DNA of 64,000 bases, taken from Rhizobium herbae. GTDB taxonomy: Bacteria; Pseudomonadota; Alphaproteobacteria; Rhizobiales; Rhizobiaceae. The translations under genes were made by a program, and so were the position numbers. Position 1 is the first letter of the stretch; every line of letters starts with the position of its first letter. Below are positions 8,851 to 19,358 of the stretch, one piece after another. The notes below the pieces were generated by a model, which worked only from the letters and a program-made list of their open reading frames with translations, did not search any database and had not been told where the DNA came from. The stretch lies in contig NZ_JAGGJV010000009.1 in assembly GCF_017873135.1 (NCBI RefSeq), positions 1-64,000 on the forward strand, written 5' to 3'.

Positions 8851-9663
8851 TCACCCCTCGTTATGGTTCTCGTGGAACCCGGCGCTGCCCTTGCGCCAGT
8901 AGCCGGCAGCCTTGATCCAGGCGCGGTTGTGGCCGCGTTCGTCGACCAGATGCTTGCGCAGCAGCTTGACCGTGTCGTTTTCGCCGGCGATCCAGACGTA
9001 GCCGTCGCCTTCCGGCAGGGTCAGCGCCTTGACGGCGTCGAGCAAGGGGGCGGGATCGCTGGCGCGGCTCAGCGGGCGGTGGACCCAGCGGGTTTCGAGT
9101 ATGGATTGGGTTTCGAAGGTCTGTTCTTCTTCGGCGCTCGCAACGGTGGCGATGACGATGACCGGTACGTCCGCGCGCAACTCCTCGAGCCTGCGGCCGA
9201 TGGCGGGAAGTGCCGTTTCGTCGCCGATCAGCAGATACCAGTCGAAATCGTCGGTGACGACGAAGGAACCGCGCGGGCCTGCGACGCCGAGCGTGGTGCC
9301 CGGTCCGGCGGCCGACGCCCACTCCGTCGCGGGACCGGCTTCGTGGATGGCGAAATCGACCACCAGTTCACCGCCCGCGGCATCATGGCGGCGCGGGGTA
9401 AAATCGCGCATGGGGGAGGCAACGGTGCCCTCGGGGAGAGTTGGCGCATCCGGACCTGCGGGCCAGACAGGGGTATCCTGCCCGGCCAGAGGCAGGCAAA
9501 GCTTGACGTGATCGTCATAGCCGGCGCTGACGAAGCCGGCGAGATCGTCGCCGGTCAAGGTAACGCGCACCATCTGCGGGGTCAGGCGCTCGGCCGTCTT
9601 CACGGTCAGAAGACGGCGGCGCAGTTCGTGGCGGACGCGCGCGACGGCGTGTCTTTCGGTCAT
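8851..9663 (-). CDS. Siderophore-interacting FAD ferric reductase (NfeF/ViuB family)
   Basis: 270 residues. An N-terminal FAD-binding barrel (VTLTGDDLAGF, MRDFTPRRHD) is followed by an NAD(P)H-binding part (YLLIGDETALPAIGRRLEEL) and a C-terminal VWIAGENDTVKLLRKHL, then a GYWRKGSAGFHENHNE tail. This is the order of YqjH/ViuB siderophore-interacting proteins that reduce Fe3+-siderophores in the cytoplasm. The start ATG 9663 has AAGGA seven bases upstream; reading further upstream would run through the regulator gene. It lies 25 bases downstream of the PadR-type gene and almost certainly shares its mRNA. Confidence 0.88.
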   Translation of the reverse strand: MTERHAVARVRHELRRRLLTVKTAERLTPQMVRVTLTGDDLAGFVSAGYDDHVKLCLPLAGQDTPVWPAGPDAPTLPEGTVASPMRDFTPRRHDAAGGELVVDFAIHEAGPATEWASAAGPGTTLGVAGPRGSFVVTDDFDWYLLIGDETALPAIGRRLEELRADVPVIVIATVASAEEEQTFETQSILETRWVHRPLSRASDPAPLLDAVKALTLPEGDGYVWIAGENDTVKLLRKHLVDERGHNRAWIKAAGYWRKGSAGFHENHNEG

Positions 9664-9688
9664 GGGAAGTCCTTCAATTTGGGTGCGG

Positions 9689-10336
9689 CTAACCGCGATT
9701 GATCTCTTCGACAGCGCGGCGCAGGATATCCGCCAGCCGTGTCGCCTCCTGCGGCGAACAGCCCCGCTTGTGGAAGAGCGAGGCCTTGATGGCCTGGCGG
9801 GCGATTTCCAGCGCGTGGTGGCCATGGGCTTCCGGGTCCTCGCCCGACGGCGGTCCCCGCCCCTCAATGACATCGCGCACGGCATCCATCTTTGAGCCGA
9901 TGCGGCCGAGCCCTTCGATAATGCGATCGGCCCCTGCCCGGTCAGCTTCGAGCGCGGCGCGGCCAGCGTCCGTCATGCTGAACAGCTTCTTGTTGCCGTC
10001 CGCTTCGGCCGTCGCATGACCGATTTCGTCGAGATAGGTCAAAGCCGGATAGATCATGCCGGGGCTCGGCACGTAGAAGCCGCCGGACAGTTCCTCGATG
10101 GTGCGGATCAACTCGTAGCCATGGGCCGGCTGGCGGGCGAGCAGCGCCAGGATCAGCAATTGCAGATCGCCGGAAGAGAGCTTGCGGCCGGCGCGAAAAC
10201 CGCCCGGTGAGGCAAAGCCGCCTTCGAAACGTCCTGGACCGTGGCGTCCGTGAGCATGACGCTCCCGGCAGGAGCCGTCGTGACTCGGATGAGCGTGATT
10301 GGGGTGCCCATGATGTCCGCCGTGACGTCCGCGCAT
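9689..10336 (-). CDS. PadR-family repressor with His-rich N-terminus (NfeR/YqjI-like)
   Basis: 215 residues. Residues 1-40 are very rich in His (GHHGHPNHAHPSHDG, RHAHGRHG) and include one Cys, a plausible metal-binding extension. A PadR winged helix follows (LQLLILALLARQPAHGYELIRTIEE, PGMIYPALTYLDEIG). E. coli YqjI/NfeR has the same build, senses nickel through its His-rich end and represses the ferric reductase yqjH/nfeF. Here the reductase gene is directly downstream rather than divergent. The ribosome site AAGGGA precedes ATG 10336. A canonical PadR operator lies 19 bases upstream, implying autorepression of the operon. Confidence 0.88.
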   Translation of the reverse strand: MRGRHGGHHGHPNHAHPSHDGSCRERHAHGRHGPGRFEGGFASPGGFRAGRKLSSGDLQLLILALLARQPAHGYELIRTIEELSGGFYVPSPGMIYPALTYLDEIGHATAEADGNKKLFSMTDAGRAALEADRAGADRIIEGLGRIGSKMDAVRDVIEGRGPPSGEDPEAHGHHALEIARQAIKASLFHKRGCSPQEATRLADILRRAVEEINRG

Positions 10337-10348
10337 ACTATTTCCCTT

Positions 10349-10378
10349 CGTAAGATGTAACACTAGACATATCTTACG
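10349..10378. promoter_or_regulatory. PadR operator ATGT-N8-ACAT in a larger palindrome
   Basis: ATGT 10355-10358, eight bases, ACAT 10367-10370: the classical PadR motif. It is nested in a wider inverted repeat, CGTAAGAT (10349-10356) and ATCTTACG (10371-10378). It sits just upstream of the PadR-type gene at 10336, as expected for autoregulation. Confidence 0.75.
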
Positions 10379-10510
10379 ATATGTTTTTCGATGAAACAAG
10401 CTGGGTCGCGGCGATTTTTCGACTGGCCTTTTTCGGCGGATGGGCGTTGACTGGGAGGGAGGGTGCGGAGGCGCCCGAAGCGGGGAGACATTCAAAGGGA
10501 GGAAAAGAGC

Positions 10511-10966
10511 ATGCAGAAGATCACGCCGTTTCTCTGGTTCGACGACCGCCTCGACGAGGCGCTGGAATTCTACACATCGATTTTCAGGAATGCGAAGGTG
10601 ACCTATCACAAGCGCGGCCCGGACGGAAAAACCTTTACCGCCGCCTTTGAGCTGGAAGGCCAGGAATTCATGGGCCTGAATGGCGGTCCGCACTATCATT
10701 TCACGCCCGCCATCTCCTTCTTCGTCAAATGCGCCGACCAGGCGGAGGTCGACCACTACTGGGACAGCCTGCTGGAAGGCGGACATGCGCAGCAATGCGG
10801 CTGGCTGACCGACCGCTTCGGCGTCTCCTGGCAGATCATCCCCGATGCGTTGATGCGACTGCTCAACGATCCCGATGCGGCCAGGGCGGGACGAACCATG
10901 GACGCGATGATGCGCATGGTGAAGCTGGACGTGGCCGCGCTGGAAAAGGCGGCGGCCGGGGGCTGA
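10511..10966 (+). CDS. VOC-superfamily protein, PhnB/3-demethylubiquinone-type
   Basis: 151 residues. MQKITPFLWFDDRLDEALEFYTSIF is the typical opening of the PhnB-like glyoxalase-fold family, with ALEFYTSIF matching the alpha-1 helix, and GWLTDRFGVSWQIIP the C-terminal strand motif. Most members have no known reaction. ATG 10511 is preceded by GGGAGGAAAAGAGC, a strong ribosome site. Its end is 7 bases from the end of the convergent ArsR gene. Genes of this family often sit beside ArsR/SRPBCC pairs, as here. Confidence 0.82.
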   Translation: MQKITPFLWFDDRLDEALEFYTSIFRNAKVTYHKRGPDGKTFTAAFELEGQEFMGLNGGPHYHFTPAISFFVKCADQAEVDHYWDSLLEGGHAQQCGWLTDRFGVSWQIIPDALMRLLNDPDAARAGRTMDAMMRMVKLDVAALEKAAAGG

Positions 10967-10973
10967 CCCGCCC

Positions 10974-11297
10974 CTACCCTTCGAGGTCATCCTTGAGGCG
11001 CGCGAGCAGACTGACCGCCTGTGCGGCATAGGCGCCGATCCAGCGGTCGTGGATATCCTTGATCGGCAGCGGGTTGAGATAGTTCCAGCGCTCGCGGCCC
11101 TCGCGCCTGACGATCACCAGATCCGCCTCTTCCAAAACCTTCAGGTGCTGCATCACCGTGCAGCGGTCGAGCGCTGGAAACCGCGCGCACAATTCTCCCG
11201 TCGTCTGCGGCTGGTCCTTCAGCATATCGAGCATCATGCGTCGGCTGGAGGCAGCCAAGGCCTTGAAGATTCTATCGTTTTCATCATCGATTGACAT
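10974..11297 (-). CDS. ArsR-family winged-helix repressor
   Basis: 107 residues with the ArsR/SmtB fold: IFKALAASSRRMMLDMLKDQPQTTGELCARFPALDRCTVMQHLKVLEEADLV is the helix-turn-helix block, followed by a wing with REGRERWNYLNPLPI. The metal-binding ELCVCD motif of ArsR is absent, so a metal signal is unlikely. The gene is divergent from an SRPBCC gene, and its start codon overlaps a perfect palindrome (11296-11315), which strongly suggests shared auto-repression. The inducer is unknown. Confidence 0.87.
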   Translation of the reverse strand: MSIDDENDRIFKALAASSRRMMLDMLKDQPQTTGELCARFPALDRCTVMQHLKVLEEADLVIVRREGRERWNYLNPLPIKDIHDRWIGAYAAQAVSLLARLKDDLEG

Positions 11298-11315
11298 GTT
11301 ATTTTTTTATAACAT
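11296..11315. promoter_or_regulatory. ArsR-type operator ATGTTAT-N6-ATAACAT
   Basis: Perfect 7-base inverted repeat around six T residues. It covers the start codon of the ArsR gene and lies 41 bases upstream of the divergent SRPBCC gene. The position fits repression of both genes. Confidence 0.75.
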
Positions 11316-11355
11316 AATGAGAGCCAGAACAAGCAGAAAACGGGAGGAAAACATC

Positions 11356-11814
11356 ATGGAACTGAAATTCAGGGTCGCCGGCCGGATCGCCAAACCGGTC
11401 GCAGAGGTTTTCGAGGCGGTGGTCAACCCGGCGCAATTGTCACGCTATTTCACCACCGGCGGCGCCAAGGGCCGACTGGAGACCGGCGCCACCGTCACCT
11501 GGGATTTCCACGATTTTCCCGGCGCCTTTCCGGTCAAGGTGGTCGATGTGGTCAAGGACAAGAAGATCGTCTTCCAGTGGGCGGCAAACGAGGGCAGCCC
11601 GCAGCCGGTCGGCTACGACACGACGGTGACCATGACCTTCGAGGCCCTTGACGACGGGCGGACGCTGGTGGCGATCACCGAGGAAGGCTGGCCCGAAACG
11701 CCCGGCGGGCTCAAGGGATCCTACGGCAATTGCGAGGGCTGGACGGGCGCGCTCTGCGCCATGAAAGTCTGGCTGGAACACGGCCTCAACCTGCGCGAGG
11801 GGTTTTACAAGTAG
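11356..11814 (+). CDS. SRPBCC (AHSA1/CalC-like) domain protein
   Basis: 152 residues. The FRVAGRIAKPVAEVFEAVVNPAQLSRYFTTGG opening and VTMTFEALDDGRTLVAITEEGW with a C-terminal amphipathic helix form the START/Bet v 1-like pocket seen in AHSA1-type proteins. Such proteins bind hydrophobic ligands; no catalytic residues can be named. ATG 11356 follows GGGAGGAAAACATC. It is divergent from the ArsR repressor gene, the usual pairing for this family, and is probably its main target. Confidence 0.83.
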   Translation: MELKFRVAGRIAKPVAEVFEAVVNPAQLSRYFTTGGAKGRLETGATVTWDFHDFPGAFPVKVVDVVKDKKIVFQWAANEGSPQPVGYDTTVTMTFEALDDGRTLVAITEEGWPETPGGLKGSYGNCEGWTGALCAMKVWLEHGLNLREGFYK

Positions 11815-11831
11815 GAAAAAGGCGCGGCGGG

Positions 11832-13028
11832 TCACTCCGCCGGAAACCGCCGCGCTTGCCACTGGCTTTTCGGCACCGACCCACCAACCGCGAAGCTGAA
11901 GGCGGTGATCCCGTCAGCGTCGGCATTGACGGTGCATTTGAAATCGACGTCGATCCATCCTCCGGCAGTCTTGTAGGCGGCGCCATTGGCCGTCATAACC
12001 TCGCCCGAGATCGGCGACCCATTGCGCGGATCGAAAAACAGCCCTTGCGGCACGGTATCCGGCCGGGCACGGCGGACCTGCTCCAGCGTCTCGATCATGC
12101 ATATCTGCACAATCCGCCGTTCCTTCGGCAGCTTGCCAAGCGCCTGATGGATACGGGGATCCGAAAGCGTCTTGGCGGAATAGAGTTCGCTTGCCTTCTT
12201 CAACTCCGATGGCGGGCGCTGGGGTCTCGCTTCCGCGGTCAGAGCGTCAGCCGACGCAATCTCCTGGCTCACCGCCTTATTGTCCGTGGCGATGTCTTTC
12301 GGTCGCGTCTGTGGTGTCGGCACGTTTTCGATCAGCGCCTCACCTTCGTTGAACACATCAGTGGCATTCGCCGATTCCGGCAGATCGAGTTCGGGCGGCT
12401 TGGCGACAGTGGGCGTCTCCACCGGCTTGTCCTGCGGCTTGCCAAGATCCTGCTCGGTTTTCTGCGGCACGCTCTCAACCGGCGGGATGGAACGTTCGGC
12501 CCGGGGCTCGCTATCAGGCTTTTTCTCCGGCTCCGACGGACGATCACCGCCCGCTTCCTTGCCGCCTTCCTTTGCGGCAGACTCGAATGCCTGCGGCAGG
12601 GGTAGCGCAGCCTCCGCTTTCCGCTCTTCCAGCTTTTGCGCTTCGGAAGGCTTTGTCTCCGGTTTTTTCGCCGGCTGCTCTTCAGACTTCGCCGCAGGCT
12701 TTTTCTCGGCCTGTTCGACCGGCTTTTCGACGGGCTTTGCGTCTTCCGCCGGCTTTGGCTGCGGCTCGGGCTTTTCCTGCGGCTTGGTTTCTGGCTCCGG
12801 CTTCGCCACGGGTTCCTGTTTCTTTTCAGGTTCCGGCTTCTTCTCAGGCTCCGGCTTCTTCTCGGGTTCGGGCACCATCTCGACCTTGACCGTCTCCTCC
12901 TTCTCAGGCTGCGGCGGATCGAGCGGCAGGCGGAAAAGCAGCACGACGGCAAGCACGACATGCAGCACGAGCGACGCGACAAGCCCCGCGCCGAATGTTC
13001 CCCGCCATTTTTTCAGAGTCTGCTGCAT
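11832..13028 (-). CDS. DUF930 protein with TonB-like Pro/Glu/Lys-rich spacer
   Basis: 398 residues. One N-terminal membrane span (FGAGLVASLVLHVVLAVVLLFRL, about 12-34) is followed by some 200 residues of Pro-Glu-Lys repeats (PEPEKK units), as in TonB periplasmic spacers. The C-terminal domain (about 275-398; LYSAKTLSDPRIHQALGKLP, RRIVQICMIETLEQVRR, WIDVDFKCTVNADADGITAFSFAVGG) is the alphaproteobacterial DUF930. Two Cys residues could form a periplasmic disulfide. The build suggests an inner-membrane protein reaching across the periplasm, but no ExbB/ExbD is nearby and the role is unknown. ATG 13028 is used because it directly precedes the membrane span. Confidence 0.8.
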   Translation of the reverse strand: MQQTLKKWRGTFGAGLVASLVLHVVLAVVLLFRLPLDPPQPEKEETVKVEMVPEPEKKPEPEKKPEPEKKQEPVAKPEPETKPQEKPEPQPKPAEDAKPVEKPVEQAEKKPAAKSEEQPAKKPETKPSEAQKLEERKAEAALPLPQAFESAAKEGGKEAGGDRPSEPEKKPDSEPRAERSIPPVESVPQKTEQDLGKPQDKPVETPTVAKPPELDLPESANATDVFNEGEALIENVPTPQTRPKDIATDNKAVSQEIASADALTAEARPQRPPSELKKASELYSAKTLSDPRIHQALGKLPKERRIVQICMIETLEQVRRARPDTVPQGLFFDPRNGSPISGEVMTANGAAYKTAGGWIDVDFKCTVNADADGITAFSFAVGGSVPKSQWQARRFPAE

Positions 13029-13189
13029 GTGTCGGTGAATACGGCCGGATACTGACCGGAGCGTGACCGGCGGGAACGGGAAAAGACAAAATTCCGCCGG
13101 TGTGTTCGGCCGGCTCACGTCTCAGTAGCACGCGACTTGCCGCGTTCCTAGCGATCCGCGAACGCACGGCGCCGAACCACGCCCCTCGC

Positions 13190-13567
13190 TCAAGCCTCGC
13201 GGCCGGTGATCTCGAAGCGATCGGCATAGAAGGCCAGGTGACCCTTGATCGCGTCGACCGAAGCATAGGGCGCCTCGTAGGACCAGACGGCATTCACCAG
13301 CCGTTCGCCGCCGGCAGGCACGCTGAAATAGGAGCAATCGCCCTTGTAGGGGCAATAGGTGGCATGGTCGGTGCGCTCCAAACGCGCCATATCGACATCG
13401 GCGCGCGGGATGTACTGTACCGCCGGATAGCACGCCTCGCGCAAAGTGAGCGCATTGCAGCTGTCGGCGACGGTTTCTCCGCCGGCCGTCACCACAACGC
13501 GGCCCGGGTTCGGCGTGATGGTGATCGGATGATCGGAGCCTGGAATTTTCATCGGTTTTTCATGCAT
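13190..13567 (-). CDS. DUF427 domain protein
   Basis: 125 residues. ALTLREACYPAVQYIPRADVDMARL, TYCPYKGDCSYFSV and AIKGHLAFYADRFEI are the signature of the small DUF427 family, a beta-rich fold with conserved Tyr/Cys/His residues. Its biochemical function is not established. ATG 13567 has GAGGAGA nearby as ribosome site. It is a stand-alone gene 62 bases downstream of the GYD gene on the same strand, so a two-gene transcript is possible. Confidence 0.85.
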   Translation of the reverse strand: MHEKPMKIPGSDHPITITPNPGRVVVTAGGETVADSCNALTLREACYPAVQYIPRADVDMARLERTDHATYCPYKGDCSYFSVPAGGERLVNAVWSYEAPYASVDAIKGHLAFYADRFEITGREA

Positions 13568-13629
13568 CCGGTTCTCCTCACGACAAAAGCTTCGTCAGCG
13601 TGGCCCTGCCGGGATCGCCACGACGCGCC

Positions 13630-13923
13630 CTAGCCCAGCGAGTTGATCAGCTCGCGATAGGCGGCTTCCGGAAATGCCTTCAACGTGCGGGTGCGCACAT
13701 TGCCGCCCATTCCGAGAGAAAGGGCGAAACGCGCGGCAACCGCGTCGTCGGGCGCCTCGCAGACCGCCACCATGTCATGGTCGCCCATGGTCAGATAGAA
13801 GTCCTTGAACGAGCCACCCATATCCTTCAGCAGTTTCTTCGCCGCGTCGAGACGTTTCGGTGACTCGCGCACATTCTTGACGCCCTGCTCCGTCCAGTTG
13901 ATCAGCAAGATATACATGGTCAT
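13630..13923 (-). CDS. GYD-domain protein
   Basis: 97 residues. MTMYILLINWTEQGVKNVRESPKRLDAAKKLLKDMGGSFKDFYLTMGDHDMVAVCEAPDD matches the small alpha/beta GYD family (ferredoxin-like fold), with no known reaction. I chose ATG 13923 because GGGAGGTG lies six bases upstream; a longer reading to 14094 lacks homology and a ribosome site. Same strand as the DUF427 gene downstream. Confidence 0.83.
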   Translation of the reverse strand: MTMYILLINWTEQGVKNVRESPKRLDAAKKLLKDMGGSFKDFYLTMGDHDMVAVCEAPDDAVAARFALSLGMGGNVRTRTLKAFPEAAYRELINSLG

Positions 13924-14059
13924 AGCACACCTCCCCTGCGACGCCATCTCGCAAAGCATCGCCTCATCTCCGCATCCGGGAGGGATTTTACGCCTGATGC
14001 GCACGACCGCAAACAGTGAAAACGGAAGCAACCCGACCGCCCCCGGATGCCAGCGATCG

Positions 14060-14683
14060 CTATATCTCTGCGGATTCAAGTTGGTCCTCTTCACGAACCT
14101 GCAGAATGCGGTCGATGAGCCCCCATTCCACGGCTTCCTCTGCCGTCATGAAACGGTCGCGATCCATGGCGCGCTCGAACTCGTCAAAGCTGCGACCGCA
14201 ATGCTCGGCATAGAGCCGCGTCATACGGTGCTTGGTCCGCTTCATTTCCTCGGCATGGATGAGCATGTCCGATGCCTGTCCCTGGAAGCCTCCCAGGGGT
14301 TGATGGATATGGATGCTGGCATTGGGCAAGGCGGTCCGCTCACCTGACTGGCCCGCCATCAACAGGAACGATCCCATCGAACGGGCCGTTCCCATGCACA
14401 GCGTATGCACCGGCGCACGGATGAAGCGCATAGTGTCATACATGGCCAGGCCGCTTGTCACGACACCGCCGGGAGAATTGATATAAAGGCTGATCGGCTT
14501 TTTGGAATTTTCCGCTTCCAGAAACAGAAGTTGCGCGCAAACCAGAGACGCGACGGCGTCGTTCACCTCGCCGTTGAGGAAGATGATCCTCTCTCGCAAA
14601 AGGCGGGAGTAGATGTCGAAAGACCGCTCGCCCCTGCTTGATTGCTCTATCACCATGGGGACGAGTTGCATCGCTTCGCGCAT
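14060..14683 (-). CDS. clpP: ClpP-type serine protease paralogue
   Basis: 207 residues. The catalytic Ser is in [11 protein letters not shown], His in [11 protein letters not shown], and Asp follows in the [18 protein letters not shown] block, so the triad looks complete. The housekeeping enzyme usually has GQAASMGA; the Arg and Ser changes here mark this as one of the extra ClpP copies common in Rhizobiales. Expected to form barrels with Clp ATPases in the cytoplasm; no clpX/clpA or trigger factor gene is adjacent. It lies 44 bases downstream of the SRPBCC gene and may be co-expressed with the ArsR module. Start ATG 14683 with AAGGAA upstream. Confidence 0.88.
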   Translation of the reverse strand: MREAMQLVPMVIEQSSRGERSFDIYSRLLRERIIFLNGEVNDAVASLVCAQLLFLEAENSKKPISLYINSPGGVVTSGLAMYDTMRFIRAPVHTLCMGTARSMGSFLLMAGQSGERTALPNASIHIHQPLGGFQGQASDMLIHAEEMKRTKHRMTRLYAEHCGRSFDEFERAMDRDRFMTAEEAVEWGLIDRILQVREEDQLESAEI

Positions 14684-14727
14684 CGGCGAATTCCTTCTTT
14701 CCAGAATTTTTGGGGAGAAGCGAGCCG

Positions 14728-15087
14728 TCAGGCGGCGCGCATCAGGCAGAACCGGTTGGTGTTGGCAGCCCTTCGGGGAGGCCGCTCCAGTCGCGCATCC
14801 GCCAGCTCATGGATGATTCTAAGCCTGGTGCCACCAACGGCATTGGGCCTGAGCTGAAACGCCACGATGCTTTCGAGGAAGGGCGGCTCGTCGTCCCGCA
14901 TTCTGTAGCGAATTTCCTCGCCGGGCGTCGAGGAGACCGGCTCGGCATCGGCCAGTTGCCGTTTCGGCAGCCATTTCTCGCGAAACGCCGGGATGCTGAT
15001 CGCTCGCCAGACTTTTTCAGGTGATGCCTCGAGTTCGTATTCGAGCACTATGTCCTTCGCCTGCTCCTCAACCTCGATACCGTTCAT
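14728..15087 (-). CDS. Short SRPBCC (AHSA1-like) protein
   Basis: 119 residues. [29 protein letters not shown] is the typical AHSA1/SRPBCC opening, and [21 protein letters not shown] the later beta strand. It is shorter than the usual 140-160, ending after about the last strand without a long final helix, so it may be a trimmed member. The start ATG overlaps the stop of the upstream ArsR gene by four bases (ATGA), which shows translational coupling. Ligand unknown. Confidence 0.8.
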   Translation of the reverse strand: MNGIEVEEQAKDIVLEYELEASPEKVWRAISIPAFREKWLPKRQLADAEPVSSTPGEEIRYRMRDDEPPFLESIVAFQLRPNAVGGTRLRIIHELADARLERPPRRAANTNRFCLMRAA

Positions 15088-15398
15088 TGGTCCATATCCC
15101 TCAGCAAGACTTTCAAAGCGTCGATGCGTGCGGGCCAGTAGGCGCGATACTTCGCCAGCCATCCGGCTATCAGCGCCAAGCCATCTGGATCGACCTCGTA
15201 GTTTACGAAACGGCCCTGCCGTTCTTCCCGCACGAGTTTTGCATTGCGCAGAACCGAAAGATGTTGGGACATGGCCGGCTGGCTGATCTCAATGCCCTGC
15301 CGCAAGGCACTGGCGTTCATGCTGCCGGATGCCAGTTTCTCGAAGATCGCACAGCGGGTCGGATCGGCCAGAGCCTTGAAGATATCGTTCTCAATCAT
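15084..15398 (-). CDS. ArsR-family repressor, coupled to SRPBCC gene
   Basis: 104 residues from ATG 15398 (longer in-frame starts would run into the operator). IFKALADPTRCAIFEKLASGSMNASALRQGIEISQPAMSQHLSVLRNAKLV is the ArsR winged helix; GRFVNYEVDPDGLALIAGWL is the wing and dimer helix. This is the type of ArsR gene that precedes SRPBCC genes, without a metal-binding ELCVCD motif. A palindrome CATAAG-N6-CTTATG lies 8 bases upstream of the start, suggesting autorepression of the arsR-SRPBCC(-clpP) unit. Confidence 0.87.
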   Translation of the reverse strand: MIENDIFKALADPTRCAIFEKLASGSMNASALRQGIEISQPAMSQHLSVLRNAKLVREERQGRFVNYEVDPDGLALIAGWLAKYRAYWPARIDALKVLLRDMDQ

Positions 15399-15405
15399 GC
15401 CGACA

Positions 15406-15423
15406 CATAAGCACACACTTATG
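15406..15423. promoter_or_regulatory. ArsR-type operator CATAAG-N6-CTTATG
   Basis: Perfect 6-base inverted repeat with a CACACA spacer, 8 bases upstream of the ArsR start at 15398. Same geometry (N6 spacer) as the other ArsR operator at 11296-11315 but a different half-site. Confidence 0.72.
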
Positions 15424-15547
15424 CGATTCGCAAGCTCAATGATTCACGATCAGTCGGGAAGGGTCATGCGGGCTCGCCGTCGTGAAACTCCAGGTTTCGC
15501 GACAAATCAAAGCGGCTGAAAGAAATGGAGAGTATTCCACATTGCAG

Positions 15548-15572
15548 CGAGCGGCCGCATCCGGGCCGCTCG
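15548..15572 (-). terminator. Hairpin downstream of rpoD
   Basis: Nine-base stem CGAGCGGCC / GGCCGCTCG around a 7-base loop, 27 bases beyond the rpoD stop. No clear T-run follows in the rpoD direction, so termination without Rho is uncertain. Confidence 0.45.
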
Positions 15573-15598
15573 TGGTAGTCAAATCTGCTTTTGCCGGA

Positions 15599-17650
<2,052 letters not shown>

Positions 17651-17970
17651 TTATATCGTCGCTTTCCTGGACAGCATTCAACGTGTGAGCGGTGCAAACC
17701 CTTTCAGGGGCCAAACCCCCGGGAGGGCGTGGGCGCGTCAACCGCTCCCACCGCGAATCATTACCCCTGACGTAAAGGGATGATATTTAATTCCTGATTA
17801 ACCACGATAGTCACCGCGGTTCCACCGGCCGGCTGCGACAGCAGTGCCATCTGGACATCATTTTCATGATGGTCGTATCCGCCGTACCCATTTCACCTTC
17901 TGTGTTAGAAATGGTGATTCCCACAATTTTCGGTCCCGTCAAGCATTTCCGGCGAAAAACCGTTCAAATC
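17651..17970. other. rpoD upstream region
   Basis: About 320 bases without a supported gene. On the minus strand it should hold the rpoD promoter and a long 5' leader. Visible features are an imperfect inverted repeat near 17757-17774 (ATCATTACCC / GGGATGAT) and a GGGG/CCCC hairpin near 17710-17735. I cannot assign promoter hexamers with confidence. Confidence 0.4.
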
Positions 17971-17973
17971 GGC

Positions 17974-18011
17974 AAAAAAGGCTGAATCAAGCTGTGTGCT
18001 TCAGGGATTCA
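17974..18011 (-). terminator. Intrinsic terminator for tdh(-kbl)
   Basis: Stem TGAATC (17983-17988) with GATTCA (18006-18011) plus an inner AAGC/GCTT, followed in the minus direction by a run of six T residues (17974-17979). It lies about 125 bases after the tdh stop and would separate tdh transcription from rpoD. Confidence 0.6.
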
Positions 18012-18134
18012 GTTCCATGCCCGGAATGTAGGAACTGTTCATCAAAAGACAAGGGCCCGCGGAATCTGCGCGCGGACAAGAAGACTGCCCAAGGCCACGA
18101 CCTTGGAGATGCATGGTCTCAAGCACCAGCCGAC

Positions 18135-19169
<1,035 letters not shown>

Positions 19170-19210
19170 GGGTGGTTCCTCAGAATATTTTTGTCATCGG
19201 CGGCGAATGT

Positions 19211-19353
19211 CTTCCACCCTCCCCTTGAGGGGGAGGGTCGGCGCGCAGCGACGGGGTGGGATGATCTGCGGCATATGCAATTGACCTTGGTGTTCGCGGT
19301 GGTCACCCCCACCCGCAGCTTCGCTGCGACCTCCCCCCACAAGGGGGAGGCAG
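19211..19353. repeat. Mosaic palindromic element between tdh and kbl
   Basis: Outer palindromes CCCTCCCC..GGGGGAGGG (about 19218-19238) and CCTCCCCCC..GGGGGAGG (about 19330-19350) bracket inner GCAGCGACGGGGTGGG and CCCCCACCCGCAGC-type arms that pair with each other. This is the build of rhizobial intergenic mosaic elements. It fills nearly all of the tdh-kbl gap. Confidence 0.65.
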
Positions 19354-19358
19354 GGGCA

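Noticed and set aside
9689..11029. Long minus-strand frame through the PadR gene to 11029
   Set aside because: The conserved PadR protein begins at 10336; the rest covers the VOC gene on the other strand.
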